This document shows, piece after piece, positions 8,130 through 18,000 of a stretch of DNA of 64,000 bases (position 1 is its first letter; each line of letters starts with the position of its first letter). The notes under the pieces are model-generated. The model ran no database searches. It was not told the DNA's origin and saw nothing but the letters and a program-made list of their open reading frames with translations. The DNA is from Coriobacterium glomerans PW2 (GTDB taxonomy: Bacteria; Actinomycetota; Coriobacteriia; Coriobacteriales; Coriobacteriaceae). The stretch spans positions 1,736,001-1,800,000 of the forward strand of contig NC_015389.1 of the NCBI RefSeq assembly GCF_000195315.1. Reading direction: 5' to 3'. A program made the translations under genes and the position numbers.

Positions 8130-9206
8130 CTACTCGTCGTAGTCGTAGGTGAAAATGACCTTGATGGCCTCCTTGGCAGCCATGGCCGCAAAGCCCTCCT
8201 CCCATTGAGAGAGCCCCAACCGATGCGTGATCATAGGTTGCACGTGTATATCTCCGCTCGCGAGCAGGCGGATAGCATTGCGCCAACTTGTTGAGTCATA
8301 TGCCATATGACCGATGATGCTTTTGTTCCAAGAGGTGATGTCATTAATTGAGAATTCAAGCGGCTTGAAACCCATACCAACACGAACTACCTCTCCATTG
8401 GGTCGCAACATATTGATCGCCTGCTCGAGCGCGATGTTCGCGCCCGAGCACTCCATGACGAGCCCGAGATTATCGCGTCCGCATATCTCAGTGCAGCGGC
8501 TGACAACATCTTCTGTCGACGCGTTCACGCAGTGCGTCGCTCCGATTTGCCTCGCAACAGGGAAGCGCACGGCAACATCGTCTGCGAGGCCGACCATAAC
8601 GATATTGACCGCTCCCATGATCCGGGCCATCTGCACGCAAAACAGGCCCAGGGGACCGGTCCCGAACACGACCACGTCGCTGCCGGGAAGGAAACTCGAC
8701 TGCTGCGCGAGCGCCTTGTAGGCGTTGCAGATCGGATCGAGGACCGCTGCTTCCTCGTACTTGACGCCTTCGGGGATCTCCCAGAGTGCATGCTTGTGTA
8801 TCGCCAGAATCTCGCCGGGAACAAGACAGTATTTGGAGAAGCCGCCGCCCCAGGTGTTGTTATCAAGACCGAGATTGACCTTCTGCTCGCAGCACAGAAA
8901 ATCACCGCTGTCACATGCTGGGCACACACCGCAGACGTGCGCAGAGTTGTCGGACACGACGCGCTGGCCGACATGCCAATCAGTGACGTTTTCACCGACT
9001 TTCACGATGTCGCCAGCGAACTCATGGCCGCGAACGGAATTGAACTCATCAGACCCGTTGTCCACTTTCCAATGCTTCATGTCTGCGCCGCAGATCGCCG
9101 CCGCCTTGATCTCGATGATGAGATCACTGTCCCCGCAGACCGGTTCAGGGACGTCGATCATTCGATAGCCACCAAATTCTTTACCGTAGCGCGCCAGTGC
9201 TTTCAT
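8130..9206 (-). CDS. ydjL: zinc-dependent dehydrogenase (YdjL-like), first gene of the operon
   Basis: Medium-chain zinc dehydrogenase, 358 residues, in the threonine/galactitol dehydrogenase group. Catalytic zinc ligands lie in AICGADMKHW and RGHEFAGD, structural-zinc cysteines in CGVCPACDSGDFLCC, and the nucleotide site in VFGTGPLGLF. ATG 9206 follows GGAATGGAGGACACGC. It is the first gene after the promoter region 9291-9326, so it opens the operon and probably catalyses the first oxidation. The product shares only the family fold with the second dehydrogenase of the operon, which suggests that the two act on different carbons or substrates. Confidence 0.9.
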   Translation of the reverse strand: MKALARYGKEFGGYRMIDVPEPVCGDSDLIIEIKAAAICGADMKHWKVDNGSDEFNSVRGHEFAGDIVKVGENVTDWHVGQRVVSDNSAHVCGVCPACDSGDFLCCEQKVNLGLDNNTWGGGFSKYCLVPGEILAIHKHALWEIPEGVKYEEAAVLDPICNAYKALAQQSSFLPGSDVVVFGTGPLGLFCVQMARIMGAVNIVMVGLADDVAVRFPVARQIGATHCVNASTEDVVSRCTEICGRDNLGLVMECSGANIALEQAINMLRPNGEVVRVGMGFKPLEFSINDITSWNKSIIGHMAYDSTSWRNAIRLLASGDIHVQPMITHRLGLSQWEEGFAAMAAKEAIKVIFTYDYDE

Positions 9207-9290
9207 GCGTGTCCTCCATTCCTGCTGGATGCAATCAGGCATTGGGTCGATCCCACTGCCTAATGTCTAATCTAAAGATAATTTCTTTGT

Positions 9291-9326
9291 TTTAAAGAAG
9301 AATTCTGTGTTTAGTTCAAATTGAAC
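9291..9326 (-). promoter_or_regulatory. candidate promoter and operator of the ydj-type operon
   Basis: On the minus strand a -35 box TTGAAC (9319-9314) and a -10 box TTTAAA (9296-9291) are 17 bases apart, leaving a leader of about 80 bases before ydjL. A perfect inverted repeat, GTTCAAATTGAAC (9314-9326), covers the -35 box and is well placed for a repressor such as the DeoR protein encoded in the operon. A second repeat, TTCTTT-N5-AAAGAA (9283-9299), covers the -10 box and start site, and a third, GTTGAAG-N5-CTTCAAC, lies at 9405-9423. The surrounding DNA (9240-9430) is clearly AT-rich for this genome. Confidence 0.5.
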
Positions 9327-9510
9327 TGTGAACGGTACTCTATTGTGATTGTTCTGTGCTTTACCGTTAGCTAAACTTCTGCTTCACGAGCGGCAGCTAA
9401 TTCGGTTGAAGCGTTTCTTCAACGACTGCCGATTTCATATTGAAGTGAGATGACGACCGAAACGAGGCACGAAAAGCATCCCGCACCGTTGCTCATCGAT
9501 GTGCAGCCGA

Positions 9511-9548
9511 AGAAAAAGGCCCTGTCGGATCAATTCCGACAGGGCCTT
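9511..9548 (-). terminator. intrinsic terminator of the ligase-aminotransferase operon
   Basis: A perfect 14-bp stem (9516-9529 paired with 9535-9548, core GGCCCTGTCGGA) has a 5-base loop. On the minus strand it is followed by a T-rich run (CCTTTTTCTT). It lies about 38 bases beyond the stop of the Ddl-like gene. Confidence 0.88.
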
Positions 9549-9585
9549 GGCAACCGCCGAGACAACGCAATCCAATAGCCGCGCC

Positions 9586-10713
9586 TCAGGCTCCGCGCAC
9601 AGCAGCCCGTCGCACAAGGCCATCGAAGATATCACCGAGATCGAAACCGCTCGCGGCCACCGCCATCGGCAGAAGCGAGTTCTCAGACATGCCCGGAGCC
9701 ACCTTGACATCGATGACGTAGGCGACCCCATCGGAGAGCATCATGTCAACCCGCGCCAGATCGCGGCAGCCCAGTGCGCAAAACGCATCGAGCGCCGTCC
9801 GCGCGATAAGGGAATCAAGATCGTCGGCGGAGCGTCCATGGCCATTCGCCACCAACGACTCCTCGCGCACCGGTGCGAAGTAATCGACCGCGCTCGGATC
9901 GAGCCTGGCGGCTGTGGTGAAAAACGTCTCCTTGGGTGCGATCTCGACTGGAGTCAGACTTCTGGCCGCCCCGTCCTGGCCGCAGCAGATCGCAACCGAC
10001 AGTTCGACGCCCTCCAGCCACTCTTGGATGATGACCTTGTCGTCGAAGGACAGCGCGCCCATGATGGCCTCGCCCAGCGCCTCTTGGCATCCCACGCGCG
10101 AAACGCCCATCGCCGAACCGCCGCATGCCGGTTTGACAGCTACCGGATATCCCAGGCGGTCGCACACGAGATCAAGCGCGGCTGCGGCCCCCATCGAGCG
10201 AAAAGCGACCTCTGTCAGGCAAAACGTCTTCGGGGTCGGAATGAGCGGATTGTTCGGGAGCATATCTCGGGCGCAGTCGCTGCCGACTCGGCTGAAGACG
10301 GCGTCGAGCTGATCTGCGGGATGCTCGGATGAGCAGCCTCGCTCATGCGCGGATCGCGACGCGCTCGCATCCTCGAGCCTATCTGGGTGCGCGAGCAGAT
10401 AGCTGTTGAATGCTCGAGGCAGATCAACCTTGTTCCAGCTTGCGCGGCAAGATTCTGATGTTGATCCCACATAGGGAATCCGCAGGAATTCCAGAAGCCC
10501 CTGGATCGCGCCGTCCTCGCCGCCCAACCCGTGGACGGCGATGAGGGCGACATCGGGTCTGCCGGAGCGCAGGGCGCAGGTGAGCTCGGATGTGGCGTCG
10601 AGAGGCAGGACGATATGATCCTTCGCCTCCAGCTCACGGGCGATGCGATGCCCGCTTTTGAGAGAAAACTCGCGTTCGAGCGACGTGCCGCCCATGATAA
10701 CTGCGACCTTCAT
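9586..10713 (-). CDS. D-alanine--D-alanine ligase-like ATP-grasp ligase with altered active site
   Basis: ATP-grasp ligase of 375 residues in the D-Ala-D-Ala ligase family, which normally makes the dipeptide for peptidoglycan. Recognisable parts are GGTSLEREFSLKSG, HGLGGEDGAIQGLLE, KPACGGSAMGVS, RVDMM and PGMSENSLLPMA. Key positions differ from true Ddl: the EANT-type metal motif reads DVKV (Glu to Asp, Asn to Lys), and the omega-loop EAKY reads AARL, losing the Lys-Tyr pair that shapes D-Ala specificity. A low-complexity insert of about 45 residues follows the first ATP-grasp subdomain. ATG 10713 follows AAGGAGGAATC and overlaps the aminotransferase stop as ATGA, so the two are translationally coupled. 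It may ligate another substrate or be a diverged paralogue. Confidence 0.82.
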   Translation of the reverse strand: MKVAVIMGGTSLEREFSLKSGHRIARELEAKDHIVLPLDATSELTCALRSGRPDVALIAVHGLGGEDGAIQGLLEFLRIPYVGSTSESCRASWNKVDLPRAFNSYLLAHPDRLEDASASRSAHERGCSSEHPADQLDAVFSRVGSDCARDMLPNNPLIPTPKTFCLTEVAFRSMGAAAALDLVCDRLGYPVAVKPACGGSAMGVSRVGCQEALGEAIMGALSFDDKVIIQEWLEGVELSVAICCGQDGAARSLTPVEIAPKETFFTTAARLDPSAVDYFAPVREESLVANGHGRSADDLDSLIARTALDAFCALGCRDLARVDMMLSDGVAYVIDVKVAPGMSENSLLPMAVAASGFDLGDIFDGLVRRAAVRGA

Positions 10714-12119
10714 GATTCCTCCTTGATCGTGCGGGCTGAACCAGCCGCGCCGGTCGTCGCCGCCGATCGCGGATGCGCGCGGTCGGGTGTTTCTCTGGCC
10801 ACCGACGCCGAAGCGCTCGCCGGCGACTCTGAGTCGAGGGTGTTTTTTCCCGGAGCTGGCTGAGGACTCTCCGGCAGCGCACCGACCGCGAGAAAGGCGC
10901 GATAGAGATCCATGCGGTCCGAGATGGCCTCTGCGAGCCGTCGAATGCCCTCGCGCAGCACCTCGGGCTCCTCGTAGCAAAATGCGATGCGCAGACTGTT
11001 TCTCCCCTCTCCGTTGTAGAAGCACCCGGCACCGGGAACGAACGCCACGCCCGCCTTGAGGGCGCAGGAGAGCAGCTGATCGGAATCGAAGTAGCGAGGC
11101 AGCGTGACCCAAATGAAAAAACCCCCAGCCGGGTGCGTCCACGTGACCTCCGGCGGGAAAAGCTCTGCGAGCGCGGAAAGCATCGCATCGCGACGCCTGC
11201 GATACAGAGCTATGACGCGACGCTGGGTGGCGTGCCAATCCACATCGGTGAAATAGCGCTCGACCATAACCTCGTTCATGGGCGAGGTGCACAGGCATGC
11301 ACCCTGCTTTGCAAGGTTTACCTTCTCGATGACGGCATGCGGGGCGACGACCCATGCGAGCCTCAGGCCCGGTGCGAAGATCTTTGAGACGGTCCCCAGA
11401 TAGATGACGGAGGAATCCATGCTCTTGATAGCAGGCACCGGGTCCCCCTCGTAGCGCAGCCGGCCGTAGGGATCATCCTCGATGATCGGAATCTCGTACG
11501 CGCGGCTGAGCTCGATGAGTCTGGTGCGCCGATCGAGGGACATGGTCACACCGCTCGGATTCTGAAAACTCGGAATCGTGTATATGAACTTCGCCCCGTG
11601 TGGACCCAGCTCGCGCAGGCGCTCCTCAAGCAGATCGACGCGCATGCCGTTCTCGTCGAGCTCGATGTGGATAACGCGAGGCTCGTAGGCGGAGAACGCC
11701 TGGAGCGCACCGAGATAGGTCGGTCCCTCGGTGATGATCACATCGCCGGGATCGATGAAGATCTTGGCCAGAAGATCGAGGGCGGACTGAGAGCCCCCCG
11801 TCAGGATCACGTCATCGGGCGTGGCGGCGATGTCGAGCTCTGCGAGCGTGTCGCATACGACGCGACGACACTCCAGACGACCGAGCGAACCGGCGTACTG
11901 AAGAGCGCGAACCCCCTCTTTTCTGATGCAGTCCGCAGCGCACTCGGCAACCTGCTCCAGAGGAAGCACGGATATGTCGGGCATACCGCCCGACAGACCG
12001 ATCACATCCGGACGCGATACGGCGGCGAACAGGTCGCGCACCGCCGAATGGCGAAGCGAGGCGAGGCGTCTCGCGTAATGTCCTTCCCACGCATCGAATT
12101 GAACCGTTGCGGATGGCAC
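10710..12119 (-). CDS. PLP-dependent class I aminotransferase (2-aminoadipate transaminase-like)
   Basis: Fold-type I aminotransferase of 469 residues, resembling LysN/aromatic aminotransferases without the GntR domain. Visible landmarks are LSGGMPD, the PLP-contact loop TGGSQSALD, IIEDDPYG with the PLP-pyridine Asp, the Schiff-base Lys in TVSKIFAPGLR, and the carboxylate-binding Arg in NSLRIAFC. Translation starts at GTG 12119 after AAGGGAGGTC. The last 50 or so residues, after AFLAVGALPES, are Ser/Ala/Pro-rich and do not belong to the fold. The stop overlaps the Ddl-like start. A joint role, such as supplying a D- or non-standard amino acid to the ligase, is inference. Confidence 0.87.
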   Translation of the reverse strand: MPSATVQFDAWEGHYARRLASLRHSAVRDLFAAVSRPDVIGLSGGMPDISVLPLEQVAECAADCIRKEGVRALQYAGSLGRLECRRVVCDTLAELDIAATPDDVILTGGSQSALDLLAKIFIDPGDVIITEGPTYLGALQAFSAYEPRVIHIELDENGMRVDLLEERLRELGPHGAKFIYTIPSFQNPSGVTMSLDRRTRLIELSRAYEIPIIEDDPYGRLRYEGDPVPAIKSMDSSVIYLGTVSKIFAPGLRLAWVVAPHAVIEKVNLAKQGACLCTSPMNEVMVERYFTDVDWHATQRRVIALYRRRRDAMLSALAELFPPEVTWTHPAGGFFIWVTLPRYFDSDQLLSCALKAGVAFVPGAGCFYNGEGRNSLRIAFCYEEPEVLREGIRRLAEAISDRMDLYRAFLAVGALPESPQPAPGKNTLDSESPASASASVARETPDRAHPRSAATTGAAGSARTIKEES

Positions 12120-12243
12120 GGTTTGACCTCCCTTGACGGAGCCGTCGCGATCGTCTGACAGATTTTCGCGTCCGACTTCCCCTGCTCTGCCTTAACTGGT
12201 TACACTTTAGCTGTTCGAGATGAACCCGCCGTGAAAGGGATGC

Positions 12244-13773
12244 GTGAATCACATGAGCGACAGACGGACAGCCGATATCGTGGAAGCCTTTGATCGGACC
12301 CAGCGCGAGCTGTGGATGAGATCCTATCTCACCCGCATCGCGTCGTTCGACGGGGCGACGGTCGCCCCCGCACAGGGTGCAGCCGCGCGAGGCGAGGCTC
12401 TCGCCGCGCTCGCCGGCCAGCGCCATGCCATCATGACCGGGCCGGATGCCGTCGAACTCGTGGAAGCGCTCCAGCGAGCCGAGGCCGCAGGGCTTCTCGG
12501 CGAGCAGACCACCGAGGAGCTGCGCGTGTTCTCCCGTGACCAGAAGGAGGCCGCAGCCATCCCGGCAGATGAAGCCATCGCGTGGGCCAGGCTCACCTGC
12601 GAGGCGGAGGCGGTATGGCATCGCGCGAAGGCAGCCGACGACTGGGAGTCGTTCGCCCCCTATGTGGACGACATAGTCGAGACGCTGAAGCGCCACGCCG
12701 GGTATCTCGATGCGGTGCGCGATCCCTACGACGTCTGGCTCGATCAGTACGAGCGCGGTCTGGACAGCGCGTCGTTCGACGCGTTCTGCGAGGCCGTGCG
12801 CTCCACGGTCGTACCGCTCGTCGGTGAGATCAACGAGCGCGGCGAGCAGCCGCACGCGCCCTGGCTCAGCGCCGCGGTTCCCACCTCGGTTCAGCTCCGG
12901 CTGTCCTACGATCTCATGGCGCTTCTGGGGCTCGACCCCGAGGGCACGGCGCTCGCCCAGACCGAGCACCCCTTCTCGGATGGCTTCGCCCCAGGTGATG
13001 TGCGCATCGCAACCCATATCCACGAGCATGACGTCATGAGCAACGTGTTCTCGATGATTCATGAGAGCGGACACGCTCTCTACGAGCAGAACGTGAATCC
13101 CGCCTTCTCCTACAGCTGCCTTGGAGGCGGAACATCGATGGGCATCCATGAGAGCCAGTCGCGCTTCTTCGAGAACACCGTCGGCCGCAGCCGTGCGTTC
13201 ATGGGGCCGCTGCTCGAGCTGCTGCGCAAACATGTGCCGGATGCATATGGCTCCGTCTCCGAGGAGGAGCTATATCGCGCCGTCAACATCGCGACTCCCT
13301 CGCTCATACGAACCGAGGCCGACGAGCTCACCTATCCGCTTCATATCATGATCCGCTACGAGATCGAGCGACTGCTGTTCGCCGGCGAGGCGAGCGCGCG
13401 AGACATACCCGGACTGTGGGCGCAGCTCACGAAACGCTACCTCGGACTCGCAGTGCCCGACGACGTGCACGGTTGTCTGCAGGATGTGCACTGGTCGGGC
13501 GGCAGCTTCGGATATTTCCCCACCTATGCGCTCGGAAGCGCCTACGACGCCCAGTTCACTTTTGCCATGAGAGCATCGGGGGTCGATCTGGGAGCTGCCT
13601 GCGCCACAGGCGATCTCGCACCGGTGCGCGATTGGCTGCGCGAGCGCATCTGGAGTCGTGGCCGCTCCGCTGACGCACCCGAGCTCATCCGAGAAGCCTG
13701 CGGGGCCGATTTCGATGCGTCCTATTACTGCGGATATCTCTCGGAGAAGTTTCGCGCGCTCTACGGCCTGTGA
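12244..13773 (+). CDS. M32-family carboxypeptidase (carboxypeptidase Taq)
   Basis: Zinc metallocarboxypeptidase of the M32 family, 509 residues, close to the usual 500, cytoplasmic with no signal peptide. The zinc motif HESGH (about residues 273-277) lies in MIHESGHALYEQ, and the family segments HESQSRFFENTVGRS and DVHWSGGSFGYFPTYALG are present. GTG 12244 is 3 bases from AAGGGA; ATG 12253 in the same frame is an alternative start with wider spacing. It is divergent from the aminotransferase across 124 bases. It probably trims peptides from the C-terminus during peptide turnover. Confidence 0.93.
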   Translation: MNHMSDRRTADIVEAFDRTQRELWMRSYLTRIASFDGATVAPAQGAAARGEALAALAGQRHAIMTGPDAVELVEALQRAEAAGLLGEQTTEELRVFSRDQKEAAAIPADEAIAWARLTCEAEAVWHRAKAADDWESFAPYVDDIVETLKRHAGYLDAVRDPYDVWLDQYERGLDSASFDAFCEAVRSTVVPLVGEINERGEQPHAPWLSAAVPTSVQLRLSYDLMALLGLDPEGTALAQTEHPFSDGFAPGDVRIATHIHEHDVMSNVFSMIHESGHALYEQNVNPAFSYSCLGGGTSMGIHESQSRFFENTVGRSRAFMGPLLELLRKHVPDAYGSVSEEELYRAVNIATPSLIRTEADELTYPLHIMIRYEIERLLFAGEASARDIPGLWAQLTKRYLGLAVPDDVHGCLQDVHWSGGSFGYFPTYALGSAYDAQFTFAMRASGVDLGAACATGDLAPVRDWLRERIWSRGRSADAPELIREACGADFDASYYCGYLSEKFRALYGL

Positions 13774-13837
13774 TGACATCGCCTCGCGCTCCGCGCCCCG
13801 CGTGAATTTGATGCGCGAGAGGGGTATCGGGGGGGGT

Positions 13838-14728
13838 CTACACGGTCAAAAACACCATCGCGATGATGAGGACGAACCCTGCGATATCGGTGGGAGCGAA
13901 CACCGTGCCGAGCACGATAGCGGAGGTCACGGTCGCCGAAACGGGCTCGACGGTGCCCAGCAGACTCGCGCGCACCGACCCGAGGTCGGTCACACCCTGC
14001 ATGTAGAGGAAGTACGCCAAAAACGAACCGACGACCACGAGAACTGCAAGGGCCTGCCAGCCGAGAGGGTCGAGGACCGGGGGATCGCGCCAGGGCTGAA
14101 CGAACGCACTCGTGACCACACCCGAGCACAGCATGCCCGAGCCGGTGACGATCGATGAGCCGTACTTCGGCAGGATCCTCACCGGGATGATCGCCATCGA
14201 CGCCGCGCTCAGCGCCGTGACGAGACCCAAGACAAGTCCCTCAGGAGGAATTGACATGCTATCCAAGCTGCCGCCCGTAGCGATGAGGAACGTCCCCCCG
14301 AACGCCAGCGCGAGGCCGGCGATCTCTCGGCGCTTCGGTCGACGATGAGCTGCCACGCAAGCGAACGCCATGATGAACACGAGCGACAGGCACTGCAGCA
14401 CCGTCGCGGTGCCCGGATTGGTGATGCGCACGGTCCACAGATAGAAGAACTGGTTGAGCAGGAGGCCGCACAGCGTGAACGCGTACAGCACGCGGCGATC
14501 GCGCTTGGTCGTCCACAGCTCGATGAGCCGCCTGCGATCACGCACCAAGATGACCACGAGAAACAGCAGACCGGCGAGCACCTGGCGCACGCAGGTGAGC
14601 CAGGCGGTATCCACCTTGTAGAACGCGAACAAAAAGCTCGCGCTCGTTCCGGACAGCCCCCAGAACGATCCGCCTGCGAGCGTGGCGAGGACGCCGCGCA
14701 CGAGTCGACGATCTCCCATCGCTCTCAT
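13838..14728 (-). CDS. EamA-family (DMT) transporter
   Basis: Drug/metabolite transporter superfamily protein, 296 residues with about ten hydrophobic helices arranged as two EamA repeats; the second begins near EGLVLGLVTALSAAS. Typical features are GGSFWGLSG at the first helix and LLGTVEPVSA late in the second repeat. ATG 14728 is the first start that keeps only family-like sequence; ATG 14719 is close by and neither has a strong ribosome binding site. Longer frames up to 15019 run into the divergent promoter region. The gene is convergent with the M32 peptidase. Probably a metabolite exporter of unknown substrate. Confidence 0.87.
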   Translation of the reverse strand: MRAMGDRRLVRGVLATLAGGSFWGLSGTSASFLFAFYKVDTAWLTCVRQVLAGLLFLVVILVRDRRRLIELWTTKRDRRVLYAFTLCGLLLNQFFYLWTVRITNPGTATVLQCLSLVFIMAFACVAAHRRPKRREIAGLALAFGGTFLIATGGSLDSMSIPPEGLVLGLVTALSAASMAIIPVRILPKYGSSIVTGSGMLCSGVVTSAFVQPWRDPPVLDPLGWQALAVLVVVGSFLAYFLYMQGVTDLGSVRASLLGTVEPVSATVTSAIVLGTVFAPTDIAGFVLIIAMVFLTV

Positions 14729-15063
14729 TCGAATCCGTCTATCTGTCTCCACGCTGGCGGATGCCTCTCCGGTCAGGGCGTCGCAGGGCTGAGCGAGATC
14801 GCACATCAAGCGGGCTCGGCGCAGTCCATTCTTGCATGCAACCATAGCGCAACATGCGCTCGCACGGGAGCGAAAATCGCTTGCGGCGTGCAAACTTGTC
14901 GGAGATTGCATTATCATGCATGGGAGCCGCCCGCCCAGGGCAAAGGATACAACCTGAGCGAAGAGTTCGGCATCGCTGATCTCGAGCTCGCGCCGACTCC
15001 TCGACTTTGCCGATATCATCCGATGCGGGCTCGCGAATGCGACGACCCGATGTTAGGAGAACC
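14729..15063. other. divergent intergenic region between the EamA gene and the M16C peptidase
   Basis: 335 bases between divergent genes. No convincing reading frame. It should hold the promoters for both genes; short inverted repeats (for instance GCGCAACATGCGC near 14850) and a TATCAT hexamer near 15013 are visible, but no promoter pair is clear. Confidence 0.5.
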
Positions 15064-18000
15064 ATGTCAGCCACGCAGAGCACCCAGACCGATCCCAGAC
15101 GCGCCGCCGCCGAGCTGCTTGCACCGGATACTCATGTGCTGGGATTTTCAGTCATTTCGCAGGAGACCATCGAAGAGATAGATGCCGATGCCTACGTCTT
15201 GCGACATGATCTATCCGGCGCGCGGTTGCTGTATCTCGCCTGCGAGGATGAGAACAAGGCCTTTGCCATCGGATTCAAGACACCGCCCGCAGACGATACG
15301 GGGGTCTTCCACATCTTGGAGCACTCCGTGCTGTGCGGCTCGAAGAGATACCCGTTGAAGGAGCCGTTCGTCGATCTCATCAAGACATCCATGCAGACCT
15401 TTCTGAATGCGATGACCTTCCCGGACAAGACGCTGTACCCGGTCGCCTCCACCAACGAGCAGGACCTTGTGAACCTGATGAGCGTGTATCTGGACGCCGT
15501 CCTGAATCCTGCCATCTATACGAAGCCCGCCATCTTCGAACAGGAAGGATGGCACTACGAGCTCGAGAGCCCCGAGGCGCCGCTGCGTCTGAACGGCGTC
15601 GTGCTCAACGAGATGAAAGGTGCACTGTCCGATCCCATGGAGGTGCTCGATGGCGCGATCATGCGGGAGCTGTTCTCCGGCACGGCCTACGCCTTCGAAT
15701 CCGGCGGTGACCCGCGCTTCATTCCCGAGCTCACCTACGAGCGGTTTCTGGACTCGCATGCACGTCATTACAACCTCGCGAACAGCTACATCACGCTCTA
15801 CGGAGACATGGACGCGGCGCGCGTTCTAGAATTTCTTGATTCCGAGTACCTCTCGGCTCCCACCGCCGCGAGCGAGCGGGCCCGTGAGGGGGCACTCGCC
15901 GCCCCCAACCCCCTTTGTGCCCATGAGCCCGTACGCTGCGAGCACGCGCGCGTCGAGATGCGCACAACACCTGACAACGCCTTGGTTGGCATGGCCTACG
16001 TACTCGGTTCGGTCGCGGAGCGCAAGCGCATCATCGCCGCCGACATCCTCTTCGACGCGCTGCTCGGTTCGAACGAGGCACCGGTCAAGAAAGCCGTCAT
16101 CGAGGCTGGCATCGGCGGCAATCTCGTGAGCTACACATCCAGCGCGTGCCTGCAGCCCTATGGCCTGATCATCCTCCAGAACGCCTCGCCTGATTCGGCG
16201 ATGCGCCTGCGCGAGATCATCGAGCAGCGCTGCGCTCGCCTCGTCGCCGAGGGCATCCCGCGCGACCGGCTCGAGGCCGTGCTCTCGAGCAATGAGTTCA
16301 GCCTTCGCCAGCGCGACTACGGCACGGCCGACGGAGTCGTGCTCGCCTCCGAGGCGCTGTCCACCTGGCTCTACGATGAGCAGGCGGCGACCCGCGCGCT
16401 CAGATACGCTGAGGTCTACGCGGCACTTCGCGACGAACTCTCAGGTTCCTACTTCGAGGACCTGCTGCGCGAGATCATCTTGGAGAGCGAACACTGCGCG
16501 CTCGTGGAACTCGTGCCGATCCAAGAAGACGGACAAGACGCTGCTGCAGCCAGCTCAGCTGACAGCGGCGACCCGGAAGGCGACTTCGACGAGGCGACCA
16601 GACTCGCTGCGAAAAAGGCCGAGATGTCTTCGCAGGAGCTGGGCACCATCATAGACAACGTCGCCGAACTTCGTCGACAGCAGGAGAGCGCCGACTCGCC
16701 GGATTCTCGCTCGTCCCTGCCTCAACTGCATGTGAGCGACATCGGCGAGGCGGCGCGGGAGGCGGTCCCGACCCTTGATGAGAGCTCGGCGATCCCGTGC
16801 TTGAAACACGACATACCCACCAGGCGGCTCGCCTACGCGATGACCTACTTCGACCTATCATGCGTCGATTACGGCGAGCTTCCGCTCGTGGGGCTGCTCA
16901 GCCAGCTCATGCAGCAGCTCAAGACCTCCCGGCACAGCGCATCCGAGCTTGACAGCCTCATCGGATCGAACCTGGGCTTCCTTTCCTTTCGGCCCGAGGT
17001 GCTCGGCGCGCCGGGATGGCGCGATCTGCGTCCGGTGCTCACGGTGTCTGCCGGAGCGCTCTGCGAGAAGATCGATGCGCTCGCCGACATCCCACGTGAG
17101 ATCTGGTCGCAGACCCTGTTCGAGGACGATGACCGGATTCGCGATGTCCTGACGCAGGTCCGCATCGGCATGGAGCAGGGTTTTCTCATGAGCGGTCATC
17201 AGGCGGCGATAGCCAGGGCGATGTCGTACGTTTCGCCGGCAGCGCTCGTTCGCGAGCAGCTCGATGGCATCGAGTACTACCGATTCGTCCGCGATGTCCT
17301 CGAGCATTTCGACGAGCGGAAGGGCCAGGTGATGGATGACCTGCGCGACCTGCAGCGCCGCATCTTCAGCTCGACGGGCGCGATCGCGAGCTTCACCGGA
17401 TCGGATGAGGACTACGCGCGCTATTGGTCGGTGGCAGGCGATCTCGGATTGAGCGAGCGACAGGAGGGCGCGGGCCAGCTGCAGGTGCCCGTGCCCGCTC
17501 CCGCGAACGAGGCGTTCGTCATCCCGAGCGACATCTGCTATGTGGCGCGAGCCACCGATCCGCGCGCGATCGGCATCTCCACAGACGGCATCTGGAAGGT
17601 CGCTTCGCGCGCGCTGTCCTTCGACTATCTCTGGAACGAGATCCGAGTCAAGGGAGGAGCCTACGGCTGCGGTCTGATCTGCGCCATCGATCGGCAGCTG
17701 GCCTTCTACACCTATCGCGATCCGGCCATCGACCCATCGCTCGAGCGCATCGAACGCGCTGGCTCCTGGCTCGGCCGCTTCGAGCCTGACACCGCGACCC
17801 TGGAGGGCCTCATCGTATCCTCGGTCGCCGCTCACGACGCTCCGATCAAGCCCTATGCGCTCACGAAGCGGCAGAACGCCGCCTATCTGTGCGGCATGCC
17901 GGCCGATGAGCGGGCTCGCATTCGCTCTGAGATCCTGTCCGCGACACCGGCGGGCTTGCGTGAGATCGGCGCGGACGTGAGCAGGCTCGCTGTCGAGGCT

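Noticed and set aside
9451-9579. A 42-codon plus-strand frame beginning MTTETRHEKH
   Set aside because: It runs through the strong terminator hairpin (9516-9548), has a weak ribosome binding site and no family resemblance.
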